A DNA stretch of 20,931 nucleotides from assembly GCA_001839685.1 (NCBI GenBank), contig MLAK01001325.1, positions 1 to 20,931 of the forward strand. Reading direction: 5' to 3'. Under the pieces are notes generated by a model. That model was not told the DNA's origin, ran no database searches, and saw only the letters and a program-made list of their open reading frames with translations. Source of the stretch: Tritrichomonas foetus. Its lineage: Eukaryota > Parabasalia > Tritrichomonadida > Tritrichomonadidae. Below, piece by piece: positions 7,620 to 15,458 of this stretch. The position numbers were made by a program, and so were the translations under genes. Each line of letters opens with the position of its first letter. The stretch's first letter is position 1.

Positions 7620-8605
7620 AATCAATGAGACACTGAGTGGGGTTTTGAAAATCAACTTTAATTCTCATTCAATTTTTGATTGGTATTTATTTTTAAATTG
7701 GTTGATTTAATTAGTAAGCTTGTTAATAAAATATGACATAATAATATAATAGATGGAGAATTCCCGTTATTATTCAAAAAAGCAACACAAGAAACGAGAA
7801 ATTTGCAGAATATATTTTTCAATGTAGCATTGAAATCACATTCATAGATGACTTTTTCATAATCATTACGTTAAAATTGAGACAATTCCAATGACAAATA
7901 TTTTATAACCAGATAAAATTCATTGAAAATTTCACATTCTTTTCTCCGATTCCCGATCGAATCTATCAATCATCCCAAAATTTACCAACCAATCAAGTTC
8001 ATAAGAATAAGACATTTTTCATCCAGATACACCACCTAATTAATTCAACCAATTGTGACATTTAATTATTGGTCTAAAAGGATCATTTTAAATGATTTTA
8101 AATGATTTAGCCTAAATTTTATTTGAATGAGGTGATTTCTTCTGATGTTTTGAGCTTACGAGTTTGTTAAATTCATCATCATATACACTTACAATTCATA
8201 ATCTGAATGCACTCTCTTACAATAAAAAAATCAGGTGCACTTTGGCAGAATCGATTATGATTCGTGTTGAAACAGGTTTTTTATGGAGTGAGTAGATATA
8301 GGCTTACTTAAAACTGTTAGTAATTGCTGATCAGAAGTACACTATGAAAAAAGTACAGCTTTTTAACTGACTGATGAAGAATCAAAGTTTCTATGGAAAA
8401 CAGTATTATTTTTTCAAAACTTTACATCTTTTGGAAACTTTTTCCAATTATTTTCAATCCATTTCTTTTGAAAAACTCAATAAGGTATTGGTAAAATCTC
8501 TCAATTCTATTTCTTTCCCGATTTCTTAACTCACTTTTTCAGAATATATCTTTCCACATAAGCGCCTTTTCAGATAACTTTTTCCTATCTTTTTATTTAA
8601 TAAAA
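7620..8605. other. Intergenic spacer upstream of the SAC phosphatase gene
   Basis: No gene is supported. There are short AT-rich frames only, and a small tandem of ATTTTAAATG units at about 8085-8107. Close to the downstream ATG, TCACTTT (8531-8537) fits the trichomonad initiator and CCTTTT (8565-8570) resembles the CCTTT-type core motif described in Trichomonas. Both are weak, short matches. Confidence 0.5.
8531..8537 (+). promoter_or_regulatory. Candidate initiator for the SAC phosphatase gene
   Basis: TCACTTT matches TCA-Py-(T/A), with the putative +1 A at 8533, 73 nt before the ATG. CCTTTT at 8565-8570 lies in between. These are position-based guesses. Confidence 0.25.
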
Positions 8606-11600
8606 ATGAAATCAACTCAGGTTGATGTTCTTTACCATCTGAGTGGATTCTGGTACGTCGTTGTCACTCCATCGACAGACGAATTAACTTACGTGATAGT
8701 TGTTGATACGGCCACTGGAAATCCATTTTATTCAGGAATCCCATATGTCGATATTTTCACCGACCATTCAATCGCAGTCAAAAACTTAACCGACACAGGC
8801 GCGACAATCAAAGCCCATGGTGATGGTTTAATCGGTCTCGTATCTTGTGAAAATTCAACGACGATTGCAATTATTGATAAATCCGAGGTTACAGCCACAC
8901 TGCCAGGGGACCATCAAGTGAAAACGCTTAGACATGCCACATACATTTATATACCACTCAGAGGAAATCCAAGTAAGACGTCTCCATTTGAAGATTTCCA
9001 TGCGCATAATAAATACTACTTTTGCGACACATACGATTTAACACACCTATTTCCATCAAACAGTCGAACTAATCAAAAATCCAACACATCAACGTCTACA
9101 GGAAATGGTGAAATTACCGGTGAAAGTAAAGGTGAATTGAGTGGTGAATTTAATGGTGAAAATTCTGATAGTAAATATTCAGAACCAGATGAAGGATTTT
9201 TATGGAATGTTGGATGGAAGAGACCATTTGTAAAACTAGGAATTCCACACATATGCGTTGATTTATTACAAGGCGCCTGCGTGTCACAGGAATTTTCTAA
9301 TCACGGATTTTCGATGATATACATTGCTCGAAGGTCATCAATTAATCCAGGAACACGATTTAGTGCACGTGGCCTGAACGAAAGAAATTACCCAGGAAAC
9401 GAAGTTGAATGTGAATTGATATTTATTCGAAATGGCGAATTTTGGTCACAACAATGGCGCAGAGGATCGATCCCACTTCGCTGGAAAACCACACTTTCTT
9501 CAAAGATTGGCCAACCGAAGCATAGAGTTGCAGATGATTATATGAATGGCACGTCTGAATATTTCAAAGATCTTTTTAATCGCTTTGGCGATGATGTTGA
9601 AGTTAGATGCATTTCATTATTGAAATATTCTGACTCAGAACATGCCGAAAAAGAAATAAGTGACACTTATAAAAAAGCAATTGATCAATTAAATGAAGAA
9701 GGTCTCAAAAATATTTTATTTGTTCCTTTCGATCTTGATAAACGCCTGAAAAATGATGGCAAAAGCCAAACTATTTCACAATTTCTCAGTGTGATTAATC
9801 CAATGACTCAAAATGATGGATTTACAAAAGGAACACTTCCAAATATTGTAACAGAAAGGCAGAAAGGCCTCTTAAGAATAAATTGTGCAGATTCCCTTGA
9901 TCGAACAAATCTTGCCACTTTTTATTACGCAATGTTGGCAACTGCAAGATGGTGCCTACAACAGAAGGTTGGATTAGTCCCCACTTTGACATTGGACATA
10001 ACACATCCTGAATTAATCTTTGATAAGTTAATCACCGAATTTCTGGCTGTTCGATTCGTTGAAACAGGAAATATCATTTCCAAACTATACACAAATACAA
10101 ATGCAATTAAAAGTAACGCCATTCGTGCTTTTGCACCAAATTTGATTAACAATTCAATTGATGCCTCAATTTCTGTTAAAAGACGCGTTCATAATGTCAT
10201 CAATGATCCAGTCCGTCAAAAACTAATCGAATTATGGACAAATCCACCTAAATTGAATTGGTATCATCGGCTTGATCCGAATCACATATTTCTCGTTCCA
10301 AATGACCATGGTCCAACATTCCCAAGACAAGTTCTTTCATCAGATGTTCAACCTATTGAAATATCAGCAAACCGATTAGTTATTTGTTTACCATGTCCAA
10401 TGATTCCATTTTCTCTAATTATTTTACTTTTCCCTTCAAAACAGCATCTTGAAGGTGTAACTGTTCAAGGTGGTATGAGCTTAAGTAGCATGAAAAGTTT
10501 GACACATCTTGCCCTCCCAACAGTCGAGCAGCCCATGTGGTGCCGCTACAAACTTCGAAATGCTGGAACCCAAGGTATTAAGCCTGGGAAGTGTGGCTAC
10601 GCACGCTTTATTTCCCTTGATTTTGAAGCGGAAGGAACTTTCACGATTGGATCAATCAAATTAGAAGGACGATCGATTTATTCAGGTGAAGCATTAAAAG
10701 ATCAAGCAAACCCAGAAAATAATTTCTCAACTAAAAAAGAAGATTTACGCTCTTTGCCTGCTTCAGAATTAAATGAAAGACTTTTGTCGCATAACGTCCC
10801 ACTTGACGAAGTCCAAAAATTACCAATTTGGGAAAAAGTTAACCGCCTTCGTCAAATATTGAAAGCTAGTGCACATCAGGAAGAAGATGATACCAAAATC
10901 GCCCAATATTCAAATAACTTTGATCAATACTTTAAATCAATGATGAATCTAAATGATACTTTAGAACTTGAAAAATTAAGAGTTGGTCTTGAAGTAAGTG
11001 AAGAAATTCGATTTAATCAAGCTATTCAAAAATGCCTAAATCCATGGCTCGTTGATGCAAGATCACAATTAATTGCAGCACCAACGTATCTTTGTGCATT
11101 TTGTAGAATGCCAGTGATTAATGAAACACCATTTTATTATGCACAATCAACTGTTTTTCCGGGTATGATTGAAAAATCGGAAAATAAGCTTGGATTTGCA
11201 GTTTGTGCAAATTGTAACCAACTTGCCGAAAATCTGGCAAAAGGAACAGAAGAATATTTACAAACAGTTGAACCACCAAACAAAAGTATTCCACATTTCC
11301 AAACCGGTAAATTCCAACTCGTCAATGGAAAAATCGAAACTTTTACAACTGAATCAACTTCAGCTTTCCTTCGTTTCAACCAAAACTGTAAAAACTGTAC
11401 CAATCCAACAACCAGCACACCATCTTTAACTAATGATTCATGTGATAGTGATAGATGCAATTGTGTGAGTGAATCATGCGAATCTCTTCTTTGGGCAAGT
11501 GGTGGAAGTTTTCAAATGCGTGCTGGTGGAATTAAAGACTTAGAAGTTTTTATTGTGAGACAAGCTGTGATTTTAAAGATTCGGATCGAATCAAGTTCAA

Positions 11601-12148
11601 AATATCTCACTGTGTTTGATGGCTCAGGAAATCAACTTGAGAAGTCTTCAGATGATCCACTTGAATTTACATCACATGATCATCCAATTACCCAACTTTT
11701 GAAGTTCGCAATTCGTGCAGATGAAGATTTAACTTTACATAAAATCCAAGTTTTCTATGTGTGTACAGAATTTCCATTTGAAGATTTGCCAAAATCTGCA
11801 ATTGAACCACCAGTTTTCCCACTCGTGTCTGTAATGAATACCCAGTATGATCCAAATAAACGAACAGAAGTATTAAAGCTTCCAAATTTGGCAAAAATTA
11901 CAGCAGTCCAAATCGAAATGGTTGTTGAAAGAGGTGTTTCAACTCCACTTTCGCTATGCATTGCATTTTACCAAAAGAGACAATTGATCTATTCGAAACA
12001 TTTCGTTTTACCTGAAGTTCCAAATGGTGCCAAGATGTGGTACTTTTTCAACAATGGTTTTACGATTGAAGCAGATCATATTCGTGTTTACTATCTTGAC
12101 AGAGTTGCATCATGCAAGCCACACATTCTTAAATTTGTAATTGAATAA
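8606..12148 (+). CDS. SAC-domain phosphoinositide phosphatase with long Cys-motif C-terminal extension
   Basis: This 1180-aa protein has a SAC (Sac1/Fig4/synaptojanin-type) domain over roughly residues 60-540, which removes phosphate from phosphoinositide headgroups. The catalytic signature is RINCADSLDRTN with nucleophile Cys427 and Arg433 (CX5R); the usual second Cys (C-x-D-C-L-D-R) is Ser here. Supporting SAC hallmarks are GxSFVCQ-like region equivalents around 225-235 and R-x-F-SARGLNERNYPGNEVE (about 250-268). A Gly-Glu-rich tandem insert lies at about 168-188. C-terminal to the SAC domain are a probable beta-sandwich region (WCRYKLRN...GYARFISLDF, about 645-680), a zinc-ribbon-like pair CxxC (830/833) and CxxC (867/870), a second Cys cluster (928/931, 946-958) and a further beta-rich tail. 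No transmembrane anchor like that of Sac1 is evident. Length and layout recall SAC9-type large proteins, but that is unproven. Start ATG follows AAAA; the stop overlaps TAAA. Confidence 0.92.
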   Translation: MKSTQVDVLYHLSGFWYVVVTPSTDELTYVIVVDTATGNPFYSGIPYVDIFTDHSIAVKNLTDTGATIKAHGDGLIGLVSCENSTTIAIIDKSEVTATLPGDHQVKTLRHATYIYIPLRGNPSKTSPFEDFHAHNKYYFCDTYDLTHLFPSNSRTNQKSNTSTSTGNGEITGESKGELSGEFNGENSDSKYSEPDEGFLWNVGWKRPFVKLGIPHICVDLLQGACVSQEFSNHGFSMIYIARRSSINPGTRFSARGLNERNYPGNEVECELIFIRNGEFWSQQWRRGSIPLRWKTTLSSKIGQPKHRVADDYMNGTSEYFKDLFNRFGDDVEVRCISLLKYSDSEHAEKEISDTYKKAIDQLNEEGLKNILFVPFDLDKRLKNDGKSQTISQFLSVINPMTQNDGFTKGTLPNIVTERQKGLLRINCADSLDRTNLATFYYAMLATARWCLQQKVGLVPTLTLDITHPELIFDKLITEFLAVRFVETGNIISKLYTNTNAIKSNAIRAFAPNLINNSIDASISVKRRVHNVINDPVRQKLIELWTNPPKLNWYHRLDPNHIFLVPNDHGPTFPRQVLSSDVQPIEISANRLVICLPCPMIPFSLIILLFPSKQHLEGVTVQGGMSLSSMKSLTHLALPTVEQPMWCRYKLRNAGTQGIKPGKCGYARFISLDFEAEGTFTIGSIKLEGRSIYSGEALKDQANPENNFSTKKEDLRSLPASELNERLLSHNVPLDEVQKLPIWEKVNRLRQILKASAHQEEDDTKIAQYSNNFDQYFKSMMNLNDTLELEKLRVGLEVSEEIRFNQAIQKCLNPWLVDARSQLIAAPTYLCAFCRMPVINETPFYYAQSTVFPGMIEKSENKLGFAVCANCNQLAENLAKGTEEYLQTVEPPNKSIPHFQTGKFQLVNGKIETFTTESTSAFLRFNQNCKNCTNPTTSTPSLTNDSCDSDRCNCVSESCESLLWASGGSFQMRAGGIKDLEVFIVRQAVILKIRIESSSKYLTVFDGSGNQLEKSSDDPLEFTSHDHPITQLLKFAIRADEDLTLHKIQVFYVCTEFPFEDLPKSAIEPPVFPLVSVMNTQYDPNKRTEVLKLPNLAKITAVQIEMVVERGVSTPLSLCIAFYQKRQLIYSKHFVLPEVPNGAKMWYFFNNGFTIEADHIRVYYLDRVASCKPHILKFVIE
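9108..9166 (+). repeat. In-frame GGTGAA-type tandem repeat inside the SAC domain
   Basis: GGTGAA recurs about every 12 nt, encoding a run of Gly-Glu pairs spaced by two residues (GEITGESKGELSGEF). It lies in a variable loop of the SAC domain, between the N-terminal part and the core. It keeps the frame, so it is probably a tolerated flexible loop. Confidence 0.7.
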
Positions 12149-12217
12149 ATACGGTGACATTCGTATAACAATTTTCATCTTTGATTGATACATGTTCTTT
12201 TTTTCATCGCAAATTTC

Positions 12218-12287
12218 ATTCATTATAATATCATTTGATTCATTTTATTATCATTTCATTCATTTTATTATCATTTCATTCATTTTC
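12218..12287. repeat. 20-bp tandem repeat, about 3.5 copies
   Basis: The unit ATTCATTTTATTATCATTTC is perfect at 12238-12257 and 12258-12277, with a degenerate copy before (12218-12237) and a partial one after (12278-12287). It sits in the 3' flank of the SAC phosphatase gene, about 120 bp from the left end of the transposon. Confidence 0.9.
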
Positions 12288-12392
12288 TATAGGCATTCCT
12301 GTGATAATCCAAACTTCACACCAACAAGAAAATACACACTAGAAAAAAATCGGAACTATATTTCAACTTTAATAATAAAAACAAAGATTAAT

Positions 12393-12408
12393 TATATATA
12401 TAAATATA
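12393..12408. repeat. Left part of the 12-bp minisatellite split by the transposon
   Basis: One complete TATATATATAAA unit (12393-12404) and the first four bases of the next (12405-12408) precede the transposon. The remainder lies right of the element at 14474-14505. Confidence 0.85.
12407..12408. other. TA target-site duplication, left
   Basis: The dinucleotide TA directly precedes the CAG that begins the terminal inverted repeat, matching TA at 14472-14473. The surrounding repeat confirms a 2-bp duplication rather than 4 bp. Confidence 0.85.
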
Positions 12409-12450
12409 CAGTCATTAATAAAAGTATGTCCCACTAATAAAAGTGTGTCC
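12409..12450 (+). repeat. Left terminal inverted repeat of the transposon (42 bp)
   Basis: Exact reverse complement of 14430-14471. It begins CAGTCATTAATAAAAG and contains two tandem 19-bp words, TAATAAAAGTATGTCCCAC (12416-12434) and TAATAAAAGTGTGTCCCAC (12435-12453), that differ at one base. The second word runs three bases past the inverted repeat. These are candidate double binding sites for the transposase. Confidence 0.97.
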
Positions 12451-12895
12451 CACCTCTAAATAAATAGACTTTTTTTACTTTTTAATTTCCTTATTTCTCC
12501 AATATATAGAGACTTTTTTATGATCGAATTTGTGCATACATGATTATTACCATCTCTACTATAAGTTGAAATGCTAATAAATCGAAAATAAAAATTCTTA
12601 TTCAGATATCTAAAATCTGCAATATTTTATAAAATTCCTTGGATTTTCAAATTGCTACTGTCAAACATCATAATTGTATAATTACTCAATAATTCTTATT
12701 TAATTTGCTCAATATATAGAATCCAATCAGATGTTCCTGATTATTTGTGTCATTCATTTCACTTCATTATTTTTGTTTCATTTATATGACAAGAACAAAT
12801 GAAAGAAACATAAACTAATATATCTCAAACACTTGTACATAGCAACTATTTCACATCAAAAAGAACAAAGATAGAATTAATAAATGAATTACTTT

Positions 12896-14377
12896 TTATT
12901 TACTTATTTTTGGGATTTTTGGTTTGGGATGATATTTTATCCCTTTTGACTTCAGTGGCTTCTTTTTTTTTCTGATTTCTAGCCTCTTTTTCAGTTCTTC
13001 TTCAAAATACTGTTTGTTGATGAATCCAAATTGGGTTGTTCGAGTAAGGTTGGTTGAATTTTTTGAATTTTCTGATTTAGTCAATATTTCTTGAATAGTA
13101 CACGATTTGGTAAATTCATTTTCATCAATTATTGCAGTATATGGTTCATTGCTAGTATTAGGCTTTATTCCAGCCTTTGAAAAAGCCTTTCTATTGGTAT
13201 TTCCGGTGGTAGCCTGTTCGAAAGCTTGTATTAACTTGTTTATTTGGTCAGCTTGTGAATTTTTTATAAATTCAGTTCTGATTGTTTTTTTTCGTCTCTT
13301 CACAATCCCAAAAGTAACTAAATCCAACATTTGAAACAAACCTGTTGAGTTACTTGGGAAAGTAATTAGTTTAATCAAATTTTCACCAAGTAATTTTTTG
13401 ATAGAATCTGTTGTATGTGATGAACAATTATCTGAAAACATAACAGCAGGACTATCAAGATTTCCAATGCTTGTTCTTGACTCTTGAACATGTTTTAATA
13501 CACTTAATTTCAACCATTCTATAATAAGATCTTCATTAACAAAGCCAGTTGATGAGCTTCGAAGCATTACATCCTCATCTTTTCTTAATCCAGATGATAT
13601 CACATCTGATTGAATTCTAGTTCGATGATCGATGATCATGGGCATAACAGTGTCACCACCTGCATTGATGCACGCAACTAATGTTTGATTTTTTTGGTTC
13701 CGTTTGATTGAATAATGGATTGATTGTCCTTTCATATCAGCAGGGACAAGCACATCTTTTGATTTTGATTCGTGTCGTTCTGAAGAACCCATTTCGTCAA
13801 AATTATATATTAGGTCCATATAAATTCCAGCAACTTCTGCTTTCAGTATATTAATATATTCATGAATATTATCCGGACTTATTGATAAACGTGCACCATC
13901 TTGTGGTATTGCAGTTGCTGGAATCACTTCACTTTGATACCTTTTTAAGAAATTTGTCATCCAACCATATGACAAAGCAACTTGAAAGTTTTCAAGAATA
14001 AAATCAAGCACTTCACATTGAGACAATGGCGTTGATGCAATTGCATTAGATTTGATAAATTCGAGGACTTGTTTTTCTTGAATGTCAGTTAGTGATTTTG
14101 GTCTTCCATCATTTTTGTGGCTTTTTCTTGCTTGCTCGAGACTTCGTGTCAAAATTCTCCTGGATATCCCGAAGAGTAACTGCACATTTTTTTTGGTTGT
14201 AATTATATCGTCAAATTCTGAAAAGATCTCATAAACTTTGGCAATTTGTGAATATCGATATTGACAGCTTGAAAGCTCTGAACTTCGTTTTAATGAAATA
14301 TAAAGGCGCTGTCCAAATAATGTTTGTGCACGGTTAATCAATTCTTCAAACAGAATCGGAGTGGCTGCTTTCTTCAT
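12896..14377 (-). CDS. DDE transposase, pogo/Tigger-like, intact
   Basis: This 493-aa transposase should bind the terminal repeats and cut and paste the element. The N-terminal third is helical and probably carries the DNA-binding helix-turn-helix units (ISRRILTRSLEQARK at 71-85, then GRPKSLTDIQEKQ at 91-103, with a GRP minor-groove-type link). A second helical part runs to about residue 150 (SYGWMTNFLKRYQ). The catalytic core has Asp194 in NFDEMG, Asp316 in FSDNCSSH and Asp352 in QMLDLVTFGIVKRR, giving 35 residues between the last two (DD35D). The QxLD...FG...K motif is typical of pogo/Tigger/CENP-B relatives. The C-terminus is very basic (KKRLEIRKKKKPLKSK, about 463-478), a likely nuclear signal. 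I chose the ATG at 14377; the frame is open 20 codons further to a GTG inside the right terminal repeat, which is a less likely eukaryotic start. The TAA stop overlaps TAAA. Confidence 0.93.
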   Translation of the reverse strand: MKKAATPILFEELINRAQTLFGQRLYISLKRSSELSSCQYRYSQIAKVYEIFSEFDDIITTKKNVQLLFGISRRILTRSLEQARKSHKNDGRPKSLTDIQEKQVLEFIKSNAIASTPLSQCEVLDFILENFQVALSYGWMTNFLKRYQSEVIPATAIPQDGARLSISPDNIHEYINILKAEVAGIYMDLIYNFDEMGSSERHESKSKDVLVPADMKGQSIHYSIKRNQKNQTLVACINAGGDTVMPMIIDHRTRIQSDVISSGLRKDEDVMLRSSSTGFVNEDLIIEWLKLSVLKHVQESRTSIGNLDSPAVMFSDNCSSHTTDSIKKLLGENLIKLITFPSNSTGLFQMLDLVTFGIVKRRKKTIRTEFIKNSQADQINKLIQAFEQATTGNTNRKAFSKAGIKPNTSNEPYTAIIDENEFTKSCTIQEILTKSENSKNSTNLTRTTQFGFINKQYFEEELKKRLEIRKKKKPLKSKGIKYHPKPKIPKISK

Positions 14378-14396
14378 TGAGAAAATCTGGAAATAA

Positions 14397-14402
14397 AAAT
14401 GA
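14397..14402 (-). promoter_or_regulatory. Candidate initiator for the transposase gene
   Basis: The minus strand reads TCATTT, fitting TCA-Py-(T/A), with the putative +1 A about 23 nt before the ATG at 14377. It lies just inside the right terminal repeat, so the element appears to carry its own start site in the form used by trichomonad genes. Confidence 0.4.
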
Positions 14403-14429
14403 AAAAATCTAAACGTACGAAAAAAGCCA

Positions 14430-14471
14430 GGACACACTTTTATTAGTGGGACATACTTTTATTAATGACTG
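14430..14471 (-). repeat. Right terminal inverted repeat of the transposon (42 bp)
   Basis: Perfect reverse complement of the left repeat. Outer and inner 19-bp words are at about 14446-14464 and 14430-14445; the inner one lacks the last three bases seen on the left. It lies immediately upstream of the transposase gene, so transposase binding here could also repress its own promoter (inference). Confidence 0.97.
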
Positions 14472-14473
14472 TA
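14472..14473. other. TA target-site duplication, right
   Basis: TA directly after the terminal CTG, matching TA at 12407-12408. Confidence 0.85.
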
Positions 14474-14505
14474 TATATAAATATATATATAAATATATAT
14501 ATAAA
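14474..14505. repeat. Right part of the 12-bp minisatellite split by the transposon
   Basis: The last eight bases of one unit (14474-14481) are followed by two complete TATATATATAAA units (14482-14493 and 14494-14505). Joined to 12393-12408 without the element and one TA, they make four perfect copies. Confidence 0.85.
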
Positions 14506-14537
14506 CAAAATAATGATAACAAGTCTTCTAACTCAGT

Positions 14538-15458
14538 TCATGTGAGACTAGATCGTACAAGCACAATTGGTTGTATAAATAGGGATGCATTAGGATATGC
14601 TTGCCCAGGGTTTTGCATTAAATTGGTCTCTTTTTTTAGCAGAAAAATTTTTCTTTTTCGATCATCCAACCAATTTTTATGTTGGGCTTGTAATTCTTTT
14701 CTTTGTAAGAGTAAAGATTCAATTGATTTGTGAATATCTGCGACTTGTGTTAAAATTTCGTTTTCTCGTTGATTATATTCAATTTCCAACTCTCTGATTT
14801 CATTACAACGAGGTGAATTCGGGGCACATGATTCAATTTCTTTTAGATTCTTTGCAGCTTCGATTTTGATATTTTTGATTTTCATCTCAATTTTGGACTC
14901 GATTTCTGTGATTTCATCTTCGGCCTCTTGGACAACGCGAAAGTAGGCGTCTTTCGAGGGGCGGGTTGGACTCACGCTTCGGCCGAATCTCCCAGGCGAT
15001 AAACCCTTTGTGAGCGACATTTTTCTCTGTTTTCCTCGGGACTGTGCTTTAACAGAATTATAGCCCATGCTGTTGTTCATGTTCAGGCCAGGGGTTAAAT
15101 TTATTCCGGAGGCTAATTTTAACGCGGCCGAATTCATTCCAAGGCTTGATGCTTTCAATCCGAGTTTCACATTCGACGTTGAAGTTGTCAGGCTGCCCGC
15201 TGAATTCGCTTTATTTGATAGTTTCATATTCGATATTTCGTCAGGTTCATTCAGAGACGAAACTGAATTTTGCGGCTGTAATCGGGATGATTGATTGTTT
15301 TCTGTAGCATTTAAATTGTTTTTCAAATTAATATTATCTATTGGGCGAATGTTTTCTGATTTGGAAAGTTCAGGAGTAGGCTGTTGATTGAGAATGCAGG
15401 ACTCTGGTCGGTGAGGAGGATGGAGGAACCTGCTTGGAATTGGAACAGTTTCGGCCAT
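14538..15458 (-). CDS. Protein with disordered N-terminus and C-terminal coiled coil, function unknown
   Basis: This 306-aa protein belongs to no family I recognise. Residues 1-140 are Asn/Ser/Leu-rich and low in order, with loosely repeated short phrases around 78-132 (KLSNKANSAGS, KLGLKASSLGM, KLASGINLTPGL). A basic patch with proline-directed Ser sites follows (SRGKQRKMSLTKGLSPGRF then SVSPTRPSK, 140-169), typical of phospho-regulated or microtubule-associated linkers. Residues 172-280 form a long charged helix, probably a coiled coil (VVQEAEDEITEIESKIEMK...LLLQRKELQAQH), and a short hydrophobic tail ends ASLFIQPIVLVRSSLT. The DNA encoding about 130-175 is notably GC-richer than its surroundings. 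The ATG at 15458 is preceded by an Inr-like TCATA about 26 nt upstream. The stop is TGA, 64 bp from the right end of the transposon. A cytoskeletal adaptor is possible but inferred. Confidence 0.82.
   Translation of the reverse strand: MAETVPIPSRFLHPPHRPESCILNQQPTPELSKSENIRPIDNINLKNNLNATENNQSSRLQPQNSVSSLNEPDEISNMKLSNKANSAGSLTTSTSNVKLGLKASSLGMNSAALKLASGINLTPGLNMNNSMGYNSVKAQSRGKQRKMSLTKGLSPGRFGRSVSPTRPSKDAYFRVVQEAEDEITEIESKIEMKIKNIKIEAAKNLKEIESCAPNSPRCNEIRELEIEYNQRENEILTQVADIHKSIESLLLQRKELQAQHKNWLDDRKRKIFLLKKETNLMQNPGQAYPNASLFIQPIVLVRSSLT

Larger units (their letters stand above)
12409..14471 (-). mobile_element. Complete pogo/Tigger-like (Tc1/mariner superfamily) DNA transposon
   Basis: The 2063-bp element is bounded by 42-bp inverted repeats that are identical over their full length, begin CAG and are flanked by TA, as expected for the Tc1/mariner/pogo superfamily. 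It holds one minus-strand transposase gene (14377-12896) with a complete DDE triad and no internal stop, and about 445 bp of AT-rich non-coding sequence inside the left end where I see no gene. Perfect terminal repeats, an intact ORF and an undisturbed duplication indicate a recent insertion, possibly still mobile. The insertion lies between the 3' ends of two convergent genes, in a 12-bp minisatellite, so it probably harms neither. Removing the element and one TA restores four perfect minisatellite copies. Confidence 0.95.

Noticed and set aside
11137..11460. 107-aa minus-strand ORF within the SAC gene, and similar antisense frames in other genes
   Set aside because: Shadows of strongly supported coding sequence on the opposite strand.
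12192..12437. 81-aa ORF downstream of the SAC gene
   Set aside because: It is made of the 20-bp tandem repeat and runs into the transposon's left terminal repeat; the translation is Ser/Phe/His repeat noise.
14378..14437. GTG at 14437 as the transposase start, inside the right terminal repeat
   Set aside because: A non-ATG start is unlikely in a eukaryotic nuclear gene; the added 20 residues are Phe-rich, and a good ATG with a nearby Inr-like motif exists at 14377.
12409..14471. Domesticated transposase (CENP-B-like host gene)
   Set aside because: Perfect terminal repeats, a clean TA duplication and an intact catalytic triad argue for a mobile element, not a domesticated gene.
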